64,000 nt of DNA from Fretibacter rubidus (lineage in GTDB: Bacteria; Pseudomonadota; Alphaproteobacteria; Caulobacterales; Maricaulaceae), in contig NZ_CP163423.1 of the NCBI RefSeq assembly GCF_041429785.1, positions 496,001-560,000 on the forward strand, written 5' to 3'. The position numbers were made by a program, and so were the translations under genes. Positions 1 through 8,942 of the stretch are shown here, piece by piece (within the stretch, counting starts at the first letter, position 1; every line of letters begins with the position of its first letter). Below the pieces are notes generated by a model. It ran no database searches, had not been told where the DNA came from, and saw only the letters and a list, made by a program, of their open reading frames with translations.

Positions 1-88
1 GTTATTGGCTCGGGGTCTCAAATGCCTTGATGACGAAACAGGCACTGCCAAATTTACCGCGATATTTACGCAAACAGGAGGGCGTTTC

Positions 89-640
89 ATGCTGATTAAA
101 GCCAGTATAGGCATAGTGATGACCCTGGCTGTCGTGGGAACGGCGCTACAAATTACGCTGCCGCCCCGTCCAAAAATTTTATATAATCCGAGCTCAAGTG
201 CTGAGATTGGCTGGTACCAAGTTACTCAAAACGCTTTCCCCGAAAGGCATGATCTTATCGCAGCTTATGCGCCTGAGTGGGCGCGCAAGCTTGCGGATGA
301 GCGGGCTTATCTGCCTTATGACTACCCCCTCATAAAATCGGTTCTGGCCATCGAGGGGGATGAGGTTTGTTATCATATCGACAGGGTGAGTGTCCCAAAC
401 GGTGCCGATATCCCGCTACTGGCGCGGGACCGTTTGGGACGCGAAATGCCTAGAAAGTTTGTAGGGTGCTATATCCTTAGCGCGGGGGAATTCTGGATCG
501 CGTCCCCAGATGTGCAGACCGGATTTGATAGCCGCTATTTTGGTCCGATTGACCAAACTATGCTGGTTGGGGGCGTTGAATATCTCGGAAATGGCAGGTT
601 CCCAAAATATAGAAAAACAGGGGATTTTAGGGGTGATTAG
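89..640 (+). CDS. traF: TraF-like S26 family signal peptidase (conjugal transfer)
   Basis: This is a 183-residue protein starting at the ATG at 89, which is preceded by AGGAGGG; the frame is open further upstream but without a better start. It has one N-terminal membrane segment (about residues 5-22). The serine of the S26 family falls in the SSSAEIGWY segment (35-43), and the general-base lysine in PLIKS (K83) is followed by the typical IEGDEV. The C-terminal FDSRYFGPI and LVGG match TraF. TraF-type proteases mature the conjugative prepilin (TrbC, encoded at 18997), which in RP4 becomes cyclic. It lies directly upstream of the relaxase gene, as in related ICEs. Confidence is high for the family and moderate for the substrate. 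Confidence 0.85.
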   Translation: MLIKASIGIVMTLAVVGTALQITLPPRPKILYNPSSSAEIGWYQVTQNAFPERHDLIAAYAPEWARKLADERAYLPYDYPLIKSVLAIEGDEVCYHIDRVSVPNGADIPLLARDRLGREMPRKFVGCYILSAGEFWIASPDVQTGFDSRYFGPIDQTMLVGGVEYLGNGRFPKYRKTGDFRGD

Positions 641-666
641 GGGGTTTTGGGAAATGCAAGATAAAA

Positions 667-691
667 GGCTTGGCCCGTTTCGGGCTAAGCC
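667..691 (+). terminator. Hairpin after traF
   Basis: Arms at 667-677 and 681-691 pair at 10 of 11 positions around a TTT loop. A T-run (CTGTTTTTC) follows only about 15 bases later, so it is either a weak terminator or an mRNA-stability hairpin between traF and the relaxase gene. Confidence 0.4.
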
Positions 692-828
692 ATTGTCTGC
701 ACATCTGTTTTTCTGGCCCGCCCCTTTTATGGACTGGGCCAAGGAAATGGCGGGATCGCCGCTGTTATCGCAGGAAACTGCCGGGCCAAATGGAGAATTA
801 GCGCATTTAAGGCTGTTGGAGCCGCAAT

Positions 829-2739
829 ATGGCCGATGAAAATCCGTTCACAGTAAAACTTGGGCGTATCATGTCGCCTGGAGGAACAGGACGTTTTGTC
901 AGCTTTGCAGGACGCGTCAGGCGCGCTGCGCAAAAGTCAGGACGGCAACGGTCAGGAAAAACGCGCTCAAATGTTGTTGCAAAGCAGAGTTTTTCTCGCC
1001 GTGTTATTGTAAAATTTTCGCTAGCGAAGATGCAGGGCAATGGCGGGAAAATATTTAAAGCGCATTTAGATTATGTGGCCCGCGAGAGCGCCGCGCAGGA
1101 AAATGAAAAGGGCGGTTTATATACTGCGATTGAGCCGGAAGCGGACACAGATAGCTTTGCTGAGCGCTGCAAAGATGACCGACACTATTTCAAAATAATC
1201 ATATCGTCTGAAGACGGTAAAGACATAGCCGATCTGACGCGGTTCACGCGCGACCTAATGATTGAAGTCCAGCGCGATATGGAAACGAAACTGGAATGGG
1301 TGGCGGCAGATCATTACGATACGGGGCGACCACATAGTCATATCATTCTGCGCGGCGTGCGCGATGACGGAAAAGACCTAATTATCCCGCGCGAATATAT
1401 CTCTTACGGCATGCGTGATCGGGCTGAGCATTTGGCGACGCTGGAACTTGGGCCCGTGACGCAAATCGATGTCGCCAAAAAGCTTGCGGTAATGACGCGG
1501 CAAGAACGGTTCACGACGATTGACAAGGACCTGCTTTATGAAGCGTCAGAGAATGTCGTCAACTTGTCGGAAATTAAACAGGACGGCAGTGATTGGTCAC
1601 AGCGTTTTAAAATATGGCGCGTCAAACATCTCGCGCGTATGGGCCTTGCTGAAAAAGTGGGGCGCGGAAAATGGAAGCTCGACGAAAAGCTTGAACGCAC
1701 TTTGCGGCGCATGGGAGATCGCGGCGACATCCTCAAAGCGCGTCATAAAGCCATGACAATAAATGGCGTGGAAAGAGCGTCCCGCAGAGAGCCAATCTAT
1801 GATCCGCTCGCGGGTGACGCAAAGCCAATGACAGGAAGAGTTCTGAAAGTTGGAATATTTGATGATGTGAATGACCGAAGTTTTATTGTGCTCGATACTT
1901 TGGAGGGAGAAGCCATATTTATTGAAACCGGCAAAGAGGCCAATGTCAGAGATATTCAGGAGGACATGATTGTGACCATACGTCCCCAGGCATTTCAGCC
2001 GAAATCATCCGATTACACAATTGATGAAATCGCTGCTAAGCGTGGCGGCATTTACAGCCCATCCGCGCATGAAGCCGCCGACCCCAAAGCGAGCGAAGCT
2101 TATATACAGGCACACATCAGGCGGCTCGAAGCAATGAGACGTTCTGGTCATGCCGAACGAAACAAAGATGGTACTTGGCAAGTGCCGCCGGATTATTTGA
2201 AACGGGCGCGAGTATTTGAACGAAAGAATAGTGCTGGCAAGCCCGTGCAAATTGAACTGAACTCGCGATTAACTCTAAGAAAAGCTACCGAGGTCATAGG
2301 CCGAACTTGGCTGGATGAAGAATTAGTATCCGCAAACAGTGCCGCATCACGAGAGGGGTTTGGCAATGATGTCGAGAAGGCGAAAATAAATCGTATGGCA
2401 TTTCTGAAAGGCCAGCAGCTATTGGGAAAGTCAGGAGACGTCACCAAAGAGACTTTATCCGAGCTGGAGTCCTTGGATTTAAAAGCAGCAGGGGCAGCAT
2501 TGAGTAAGGAGTTGGATAAGCCCTATGTTGAAGCGCCAACAAAAGGGTCTTTATCGGGGACTTTCAGAAAAACAGTCGAGCGTCCTAGCGGCAAATATGC
2601 AGTGATAGAAAAATCAAAGGAATTTACATTGGTGCCGTGGCGAGAGGCATTGGATCGAAATTTAGGTCGGACTCTTAAGGGAACTATTGGGCGGCAGACG
2701 ATTTCGTGGACGATTTCAAAAGGAAGAGATATCTCCTGA
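829..2739 (+). CDS. Relaxase, DUF3363 / VirD2-like family
   Basis: A 636-residue relaxase expected to nick the ICE origin of transfer and stay covalently attached to the 5' end during conjugation. A candidate nucleophilic tyrosine is in HLDYVARE (Y82). The metal-binding histidine cluster is in DHYDTGRPHSHIILRG (H162, H169, H171), preceded by FKIIISSEDG, the usual second motif. The long C-terminal part is DUF3363-like and ends with a LVPWREALDRNLGR segment also found in the second relaxase of this window (37772-40048). A GGAG-type ribosome site lies at 817-820. It follows traF closely and is convergent with the LysR gene at 2847. Its first 55 residues are basic and poorly conserved in appearance. 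Confidence 0.9.
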   Translation: MADENPFTVKLGRIMSPGGTGRFVSFAGRVRRAAQKSGRQRSGKTRSNVVAKQSFSRRVIVKFSLAKMQGNGGKIFKAHLDYVARESAAQENEKGGLYTAIEPEADTDSFAERCKDDRHYFKIIISSEDGKDIADLTRFTRDLMIEVQRDMETKLEWVAADHYDTGRPHSHIILRGVRDDGKDLIIPREYISYGMRDRAEHLATLELGPVTQIDVAKKLAVMTRQERFTTIDKDLLYEASENVVNLSEIKQDGSDWSQRFKIWRVKHLARMGLAEKVGRGKWKLDEKLERTLRRMGDRGDILKARHKAMTINGVERASRREPIYDPLAGDAKPMTGRVLKVGIFDDVNDRSFIVLDTLEGEAIFIETGKEANVRDIQEDMIVTIRPQAFQPKSSDYTIDEIAAKRGGIYSPSAHEAADPKASEAYIQAHIRRLEAMRRSGHAERNKDGTWQVPPDYLKRARVFERKNSAGKPVQIELNSRLTLRKATEVIGRTWLDEELVSANSAASREGFGNDVEKAKINRMAFLKGQQLLGKSGDVTKETLSELESLDLKAAGAALSKELDKPYVEAPTKGSLSGTFRKTVERPSGKYAVIEKSKEFTLVPWREALDRNLGRTLKGTIGRQTISWTISKGRDIS

Positions 2740-2846
2740 GTGATACCGTTCGGCATCATCTCTTCAAAAAGTACAGCAATCTCGGATCTTATTGGTATGC
2801 GTACTGTGGGGGCAGAGCGGACATTAAAATCTACAGGGATAAAAGA

Positions 2847-3710
2847 TTAGCGAGCCAATTCTTGTACCAACAAACTGACCTCTGAGCGCGAGGGTTGATG
2901 CCGGAAGCGTAACGCATAAACTTGTCGCGCTATTTCCATATCCTCAATGGGTAGAGATATCAGACCTGATTCTTGAGGGATAGATGTATCGGGTAAGATA
3001 ACAGCGCCAGACCCATTGCGCGCTAGATCTAATAGCCAATCGACACGATTGGACCGGTAAGCTGCATAGAGCTCGTGACCTCTTTCTGAGCAGGTTGCGT
3101 GGAGAGTATCCCGCATTTCGCAATTAGGGCGGTCGAGCATATTTGTTTGGGCCAATATGCCGAGGTTTACGGCCTTCTCTTGACTCAATGCATGGTCTGA
3201 ACTCACAACAACGCTATACCCTTCCTGATAGAGAGGGTCGATCCGATATAAATCCGGGCTGACATCAATTGCCGTAACCGCAATATCATAATCGCCATGC
3301 CTCAATTTTTCCAAAAGGACGTCATGACTGTCAACTATTAGCTCCACCTCGGCTTCAGGTATTTGACGGCGAAATTTTTCAAGAGCTTCGGCTATTTTGT
3401 TTTGGCCAATGGTTTCACCAATCCCGATGCTAATTGGAACACGTTCCAATCGGTTGTGCCGAGTTGCTTCGGCTTTAATTTCATGTGTCTCGCGCTGCAC
3501 CTTTTCCAATCTTGGCCTAACAAGCTTTCCAAGAGGCGTAAGACTACATCCGGCGCGGTCACGCAAAAATAGCGGGCCTCCCAACTCATCCTCAAGCTTC
3601 TTAATTGCGGTTGTTAGAGACGGCTGCGAAACGTTCGAGGCCTTGGCTGCGTGCGTGAAGTTACGGTGCTCGCAAACAGCTAGAAAATAACGGATTTGGT
3701 TCATTTCCAT
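2847..3710 (-). CDS. LysR family transcriptional regulator
   Basis: A 287-residue protein with the N-terminal winged helix-turn-helix typical of LysR regulators (MEMNQIRYFLAVCEHRNF, then ASNVSQPSLTTAIKKLE) and a periplasmic-binding-protein-like effector domain from about residue 90. It is divergent from the secreted ABM-like gene at 3901, with a 190-base gap holding AT-rich half-sites near 3770-3830. By the usual logic of LysR regulators it probably controls that gene and perhaps the RND operon that follows. The effector is unknown. Confidence 0.85.
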   Translation of the reverse strand: MEMNQIRYFLAVCEHRNFTHAAKASNVSQPSLTTAIKKLEDELGGPLFLRDRAGCSLTPLGKLVRPRLEKVQRETHEIKAEATRHNRLERVPISIGIGETIGQNKIAEALEKFRRQIPEAEVELIVDSHDVLLEKLRHGDYDIAVTAIDVSPDLYRIDPLYQEGYSVVVSSDHALSQEKAVNLGILAQTNMLDRPNCEMRDTLHATCSERGHELYAAYRSNRVDWLLDLARNGSGAVILPDTSIPQESGLISLPIEDMEIARQVYALRFRHQPSRSEVSLLVQELAR

Positions 3711-3900
3711 TGAGCATTCCTATCAAACTAAAGCCTTACGAGGTTCCATCACCAAAGTAGCATAGGCAATAACTATCGTAAAATAGATTATCGGAATTGG
3801 AATAGTCGCGATCAAACGACGATTGTCTGGTCATGGAAAGCGAATGCATAGCCGCACAAGTCAACCATAAACATATCAAAACTCTAATTTGGAGAGACTT

Positions 3901-4623
3901 ATGAAAACCACATTAATGACATTACTAGGAGCCCTTACAATGGCCACAACAACTGCCTGCGCACACCAAGCCCAATCTGAAAATCAAACTGCGAGCTATA
4001 TCGAAATGAATGCCGCTGAGGGTCAAACGGATGCATTTGCTCAATTCCTGACGGGTGCTGCCCCGATGGTCAAAGAGACGGAGCCTGGAACCAAATTATG
4101 GTTCGCCCTGCAAGGCCCTAACAATAAACTCGCTATATTCGACATTTTTGCGGATGAAGCAGCACGCGGCGCACATTTCTCTGGCGTTGTCGCTGGCGCG
4201 CTGAATGAGAACGCCGATACATTAGTTGACGGCGGATGGGATGCAGGCGTTGTTGCCAACATCAACAATTCTACGGTTCTTTCTGAGAAAGCGCCTGTAG
4301 ATATCTATACCGCCACTACAGCAACATATATCAAGCTCAAAGCTGCGTCAGGCAAAGGCGATAAACTGGCCGAGTTGTTGACCGCTGCGGGATCAATTGT
4401 GACTGAAACAGAGCCCAAAACTTTGTACTGGGCTGCACTACGCATTGATCAGGATAATTTCGCTATCTACGACATCTTTGCTGACGATTCTGGCCGTGCA
4501 GATCACTTTGCTGGAAAAGTAGCAGGAATGTTGAAAGAAGCATCTCCGGTTTTAGTAGAGGGCGGGTGGAATGATGGCGTCGTTGCCAATGTCAATAATT
4601 TTGACATCCTAGCCATCAAGTAA
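3901..4623 (+). CDS. Secreted protein with two tandem ABM-like domains
   Basis: A 240-residue protein. The ATG at 3901 is preferred over the upstream in-frame TTG because GGAGAG stands 5 bases before it. Residues 1-20 form a signal peptide ending near TTAC/ACA; the cysteine could be a weak lipobox but the -3 residue is Thr. The mature part is an internal duplication: residues about 30-125 and 140-240 share the pattern YIxxxAxxGxxDxxAxxLTxAxxxVxETEPxTxxWxAL, then FAIxDIFAD, HFxGxVAGxL, VxGGWxxGVVANxNN. This resembles the dimeric alpha-beta barrel of antibiotic-biosynthesis (quinol) monooxygenases, with two domains making a pseudo-dimer. Export of such a fold is unusual. Substrate unknown. Confidence 0.6.
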   Translation: MKTTLMTLLGALTMATTTACAHQAQSENQTASYIEMNAAEGQTDAFAQFLTGAAPMVKETEPGTKLWFALQGPNNKLAIFDIFADEAARGAHFSGVVAGALNENADTLVDGGWDAGVVANINNSTVLSEKAPVDIYTATTATYIKLKAASGKGDKLAELLTAAGSIVTETEPKTLYWAALRIDQDNFAIYDIFADDSGRADHFAGKVAGMLKEASPVLVEGGWNDGVVANVNNFDILAIK

Positions 4624-4689
4624 GGCACAGACAAAAACATACTGCGCTTGCTTTCGCTCGTAGCTTTGCTGCGGGCGATCTTTAGTTTG

Positions 4690-4735
4690 TACTTTAGTTG
4701 CTGTTAGGTCCGCAATGAGGATAAACTTGAGTTTT
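4690..4735 (+). repeat. Degenerate copy of the dispersed intergenic repeat (part 2)
   Basis: Contains GGTCCGCAATGAGGAT, which matches the second part of the better copy at 15219-15332 (GGTCTGCAATGAGGAT). The rest of the 185-base gap between 4624 and 4808 shows no other feature. Confidence 0.4.
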
Positions 4736-4808
4736 CTTTTGCGTGACTATCACAAAAGTAGTTGCTAACTTGCGTTAAGTTTTTGAATTTGACGTTGAAG
4801 GGTGATAT

Positions 4809-5879
4809 ATGAAGTGTGTTTTTTATGGGTCGTTGCTGCTCACCTTTACATTATTTCTTGCGAGTTGCGGAAAGCCTGTCACCGAAGAAGCAAAGGCACC
4901 TAAAATACGTCCCGCAAAGCTCCATACAGTTTCTAGTGGCACTTCAAATCGTGTTCTTAATTTTCCGGCTGTTGTCGAAGCCAAGCAATCCTCTGAACTT
5001 ACCTTTCAGCTTGGCGGACAAATCACATCACTACGAGTGTTAGAAGCTCAGCCTGTCAAAACAGGTCAAATCATTGCGACAGTCGAAGAGCGAGATTATC
5101 AAAATACGTTAACGCAAGCTCAGGTCCAGTTTCAAAATGCTGAGAATGAATATCAACGCGCCAATCGTCTTTTTAAACAAGATGCGATTTCCAGGAGTGT
5201 GCTTGAATCGCGCCAGGCTTCGCGAGACGTTGCTAAGGCAGCTCTAGACACAGCACAAAAATCAAGGGGTGATACCATATTGCGAGCGCCATTTGATGGT
5301 GCGGTTTCTAGGGTTTATGTAGAGCGCTTTCAAAATATTCAGGCGAAAGAACCTATTGCGTTGATACAAAGTAATAGTGTCCAAGCCGTAGTGAGCGTTC
5401 CTGCTGACCTCGTAGCTCTGTCAAAACAGTTTACATCAAGAAACTCTTATGTCGTTTTAGATTCTGCGCCTTTGAAGAAAATCCCTGCGGAGTTTACCGA
5501 AGCTTCAGGTCTTGCAGACTCCGCGACGCAAACTTTCCAAGCCTCCTTTAGCTTTGAACCACCGGAAGAATTACTTGTCCTACCTGGAATGACAGCGACC
5601 ATGTTTATGGACTTTGATTTTGAGAATGTCGGCGACGTTTTACCAACCGGCATTTCAGTTCCATTGTCGTCAATATTATCTGAAAACGCTCAACAATATG
5701 TTTGGAAAGTTGATCCCAATACGATGGTTGTCTCAAAGCAAAACGTTACGGCGGGTCGCGGTATGGACGGTGACCTCGTAACAGTTACTGAAGGTCTATA
5801 TAATGGCGATGTGATTGTGGCTTCGGGCGGGTCTTATTTAAGCTCCGGTATGACCGTGAGTGCGTGGGAACGGAAATAA
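4809..5879 (+). CDS. RND efflux periplasmic adaptor (membrane fusion lipoprotein)
   Basis: A 356-residue protein with a lipoprotein signal (LASC, cysteine at about residue 21). Lipoyl/barrel-sandwich and alpha-hairpin segments are visible: QLGGQITSLRV before the hairpin at about residues 100-155, then TILRAPFDGAVSRVYV after it. The C-terminal beta-barrel and membrane-proximal domains follow. It links the inner-membrane RND pump to the outer-membrane channel. It is the first gene of a tight operon (6-base gap to the RND permease at 5886), with GAAGG at 4797-4801 before the ATG. Confidence 0.9.
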   Translation: MKCVFYGSLLLTFTLFLASCGKPVTEEAKAPKIRPAKLHTVSSGTSNRVLNFPAVVEAKQSSELTFQLGGQITSLRVLEAQPVKTGQIIATVEERDYQNTLTQAQVQFQNAENEYQRANRLFKQDAISRSVLESRQASRDVAKAALDTAQKSRGDTILRAPFDGAVSRVYVERFQNIQAKEPIALIQSNSVQAVVSVPADLVALSKQFTSRNSYVVLDSAPLKKIPAEFTEASGLADSATQTFQASFSFEPPEELLVLPGMTATMFMDFDFENVGDVLPTGISVPLSSILSENAQQYVWKVDPNTMVVSKQNVTAGRGMDGDLVTVTEGLYNGDVIVASGGSYLSSGMTVSAWERK

Positions 5880-5885
5880 ACCGTT

Positions 5886-8800
5886 ATGAACCTCGCTGAG
5901 CTTTCCATTAAGAACCCCCTTATCTGCTGCATCGTAATTTTGCTCTGCTTATTTGGCGGATATTCGGCATATGAAACAATGCCAAGGTTTGAAGACCCTG
6001 AGTTTACAATACGGGTTGCTAAAGTTTTTACGCAATATCCTGGGGCTAGTCCTGAGGAGGTACTTAATGAGGTCACAGAACCCCTTGAGACAGCAATCCA
6101 ATCACTGCCTGATGTAAAACTCGTCAATAGTACATCCTCCGCAGGCCTGTCTGATATTAGCGTCGAAATTAAATTTAGTGCGTCGCCGTCCAAAGGTGAC
6201 TTACAGGTTGTTTGGACGAAATTGCGAAATAAGATTAATGACGCGCAAAGCAGTATTGCACCGGGAGCTGGCCCCTCAGTCGTCGCTGATGACTTTGGGG
6301 ATGTTTACGGGATCTATTACCTTCTCACGGGAGAAGGTTTTACGATGCCGGAGCTATTGGATTACGCAAAAACTCTTCGCAAAGAGCTTTTGCTTGTGCC
6401 TGGCGTAGGTAAAGTTGCGCTTAACGGTGAACAAAATGAAGCCATTTACGTTGAAATATCACGCGAGCAATCAGCCAGTTTGGGTGTCTCAGTCAATAAT
6501 ATATACAATGCGCTTAGTCTTCAAAATGCCGTAACTGATGCAGGTGACCTACGGGTTGGATCTAATAGAATTAATATTCATCCCAGCGGAGAAATCACGA
6601 CAATAGAGGCCATCGAAAACCTTGTTGTCGGCGGCAGCAATGGAAGTGTGCTGACCTTAAGGGATGTCGCCGATGTCAAACGGGGGTTTATCCAGCCACC
6701 ATCGAAAATCATTCGCTATGATGGCCAGCAAGCGATTGGCATCGGAATTGCCAATGTGTCTGGATATAATGTTGTAAAGCTTGGAGAGGCGCTTGACGCA
6801 AGATTGACCGAGATAGAGACATTGCGTCCGCTAGGTATTGAATTGCACGAGTACTATCATCAGGGCAAAGTCGTCGACATGGCTATACAAGACTTTGTCG
6901 TGAATGTTTTCATGTCTCTTGCAATTGTCTTTGTAACGCTCCTGATTTTTATGGGCTTTCGATCCGGCGTCATAATGGGGCTGACGGTTTTCATTACGAT
7001 GGCCGCAACTCTATTGTTCATGTGGGTTGGCGGCATACCCATGCACCGCATTTCACTCGGGGCCCTAATCATATCACTGGGAATGCTGGTTGATAATGGC
7101 GTTGTCGTCACGGACGGCATTCTTGTCGGTATAAAGGAGGGACGTAAAAAGCTTGATGTCGCTAAGGAAGTTGCGCGCAAAAATATGAAGCCGCTCCTTG
7201 GCGGTACGCTAGTAGGTATAATTGCTTTCGCCCCGATAGGTTTCGCGCCGGGTGATACAGCAGAGTTTACCAATTCACTTTTTTGGGTTGTGATGATTGC
7301 GCTTTCATTATCTTGGCTCTTTGCGTTCACAATTACACCACTATTCTGCTATTGGCTATTTCCTGAACCTAAAGGGACAACAGGTAGTGCCGCAAAAAAG
7401 AAAAGCCTTTTCATGCGGCTTTATGAGGGCATCATTCGGGCTGTCTTGAAGAATAAGGCAATCGCGATTGCAGCCGTTCTTATCGCCTTCGGCACATCAA
7501 TCTGGGGTTTTCAATTTGTCAAAAGCGGGTTTTTCCCAGCCTCAGTCACGCCCCAAGTTGTTGTGAACTTTGAACTCACCCAAGGCACAGACATACGTGT
7601 AACGGAAGAAGAGCTCATTCGTCTTGAAAAATATATTCAGGGGCTTGAAGGCGTTGAGAATGTTCAAACAATCATTGGCGGTGGCACGTTGAGATATATG
7701 CTAACCTATGACGGTGGCTCGGATAATAGTGCGTCAGGCCAGATATTAGTTAAGACGGCAGACTACCGTTTAAATGATGACCTGATTGAAGATATTCAGT
7801 CCCATATCGATCAAGAATTTCCTGATGCCTTAGGGAAGGCTTGGAAATTCATTATGGGCCCAGGCGGTGGATCAAAAATTGAGGCGACATTCAAAGGGCC
7901 GGATGTCTCAGTTCTCAAAAGCCTTGCAGCCCAAGCTAAACAAGTGATGCAAGATGATGGTGAAGCCGTATTGATTAAAGATACTTGGGGCGAGCAAGTG
8001 CCTTATCTTGAACCGGTTTATTCTAAGACGAAAGGTGAGCGGCTGGGTATTCGTAGAAAAGATTTAGCCGATGCTTTGGCAACTAACTTTTCAGGCCGCC
8101 GCCTTGGCGTTTTCAGAGAGGGTGAATATCTTATTCCAATTATATCTCGCGCCCCGGAAGAAGAGCGCTCGGATATATTTGATACATTCGGCATTCAAAT
8201 TTTAAGCCCAACAACCGGCGAAACAGTTCCGCTTGCGCAAGTTTTAGAAACGGGCGGTATAAAGTGGCGAGACGGGCGATTGTTACGAGAAAACCGTGTA
8301 TTAACGATTACAGCACAAGGCGACCCTGCGCCAAACGTATTGACGGACGACCTGTTCCAACGCGTTAAACCTAAGATCGAAGCGATCGCTTTGCCTAACG
8401 GTTACAGCATGGAATGGGATGGAGAGTTTGGCGGCTCAGCAGAGGCTCAATCCAGCCTTGCGTCAACAATTCCGCTAGGCCTTTTGGCGATGATACTCGT
8501 GGTCGTTTTCTTATTTAACTCCATCCGTCAACCGATCATTGTTTGGTCCGTTGTGCCGCTTATGATGATTGGCGTGACATTGGGGTTGGTGCTGACCTCA
8601 ACGCCTTTAGAGTTTATGGGAATCTTGGGTTTATTGTCTTTATCAGGACTTGTGATTCAAAACTCATTGGTCCTTGTTGACAATACTGATGACCTAATTG
8701 CGCAGGGTATGCCAAGGTTCGATGCACTGGTTGAGTCTGCATCATCACGTTTTAGGCCTGTCGTCATGGGAGCCTTCACCACCGTTTTAGGCATAGCGCC

Positions 8801-8942
8801 GTTATTCTTCGACGCTTTCTTCCGGTCCATGACGGTCGTACTTGCCTTTGGTCTGTCCTTCGCCACGATTATCACACTTCTTGTCACACCGGCTTTATAT
8901 GCCATGTGGTTTAGAATTCGGAAAGATGAGGTGGCGGCATGA
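5886..8942 (+). CDS. RND efflux transporter permease
   Basis: A 1018-residue inner-membrane proton-driven exporter of the AcrB superfamily, with the usual two repeats of a membrane helix, a large periplasmic loop and five or six further helices. TM4 carries LGMLVDNGVVVTDG, so the AcrB Asp pair is Asp-Asn here. TM10 reads SGLVIQNSLVLVD, where many relatives and AcrB have a lysine instead of the glutamine. The protein overlaps the outer-membrane factor gene by 4 bases. Substrate cannot be read from sequence; drug/hydrophobe export is more likely than metal export because the Cus/Czc methionine motifs are not seen. Confidence 0.93.
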   Translation: MNLAELSIKNPLICCIVILLCLFGGYSAYETMPRFEDPEFTIRVAKVFTQYPGASPEEVLNEVTEPLETAIQSLPDVKLVNSTSSAGLSDISVEIKFSASPSKGDLQVVWTKLRNKINDAQSSIAPGAGPSVVADDFGDVYGIYYLLTGEGFTMPELLDYAKTLRKELLLVPGVGKVALNGEQNEAIYVEISREQSASLGVSVNNIYNALSLQNAVTDAGDLRVGSNRINIHPSGEITTIEAIENLVVGGSNGSVLTLRDVADVKRGFIQPPSKIIRYDGQQAIGIGIANVSGYNVVKLGEALDARLTEIETLRPLGIELHEYYHQGKVVDMAIQDFVVNVFMSLAIVFVTLLIFMGFRSGVIMGLTVFITMAATLLFMWVGGIPMHRISLGALIISLGMLVDNGVVVTDGILVGIKEGRKKLDVAKEVARKNMKPLLGGTLVGIIAFAPIGFAPGDTAEFTNSLFWVVMIALSLSWLFAFTITPLFCYWLFPEPKGTTGSAAKKKSLFMRLYEGIIRAVLKNKAIAIAAVLIAFGTSIWGFQFVKSGFFPASVTPQVVVNFELTQGTDIRVTEEELIRLEKYIQGLEGVENVQTIIGGGTLRYMLTYDGGSDNSASGQILVKTADYRLNDDLIEDIQSHIDQEFPDALGKAWKFIMGPGGGSKIEATFKGPDVSVLKSLAAQAKQVMQDDGEAVLIKDTWGEQVPYLEPVYSKTKGERLGIRRKDLADALATNFSGRRLGVFREGEYLIPIISRAPEEERSDIFDTFGIQILSPTTGETVPLAQVLETGGIKWRDGRLLRENRVLTITAQGDPAPNVLTDDLFQRVKPKIEAIALPNGYSMEWDGEFGGSAEAQSSLASTIPLGLLAMILVVVFLFNSIRQPIIVWSVVPLMMIGVTLGLVLTSTPLEFMGILGLLSLSGLVIQNSLVLVDNTDDLIAQGMPRFDALVESASSRFRPVVMGAFTTVLGIAPLFFDAFFRSMTVVLAFGLSFATIITLLVTPALYAMWFRIRKDEVAA

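Noticed and set aside
510-839. Open frame overlapping the traF end and the relaxase start
   Set aside because: It crosses the traF stop, the hairpin at 667-691 and the relaxase ribosome site, and its product is not protein-like.
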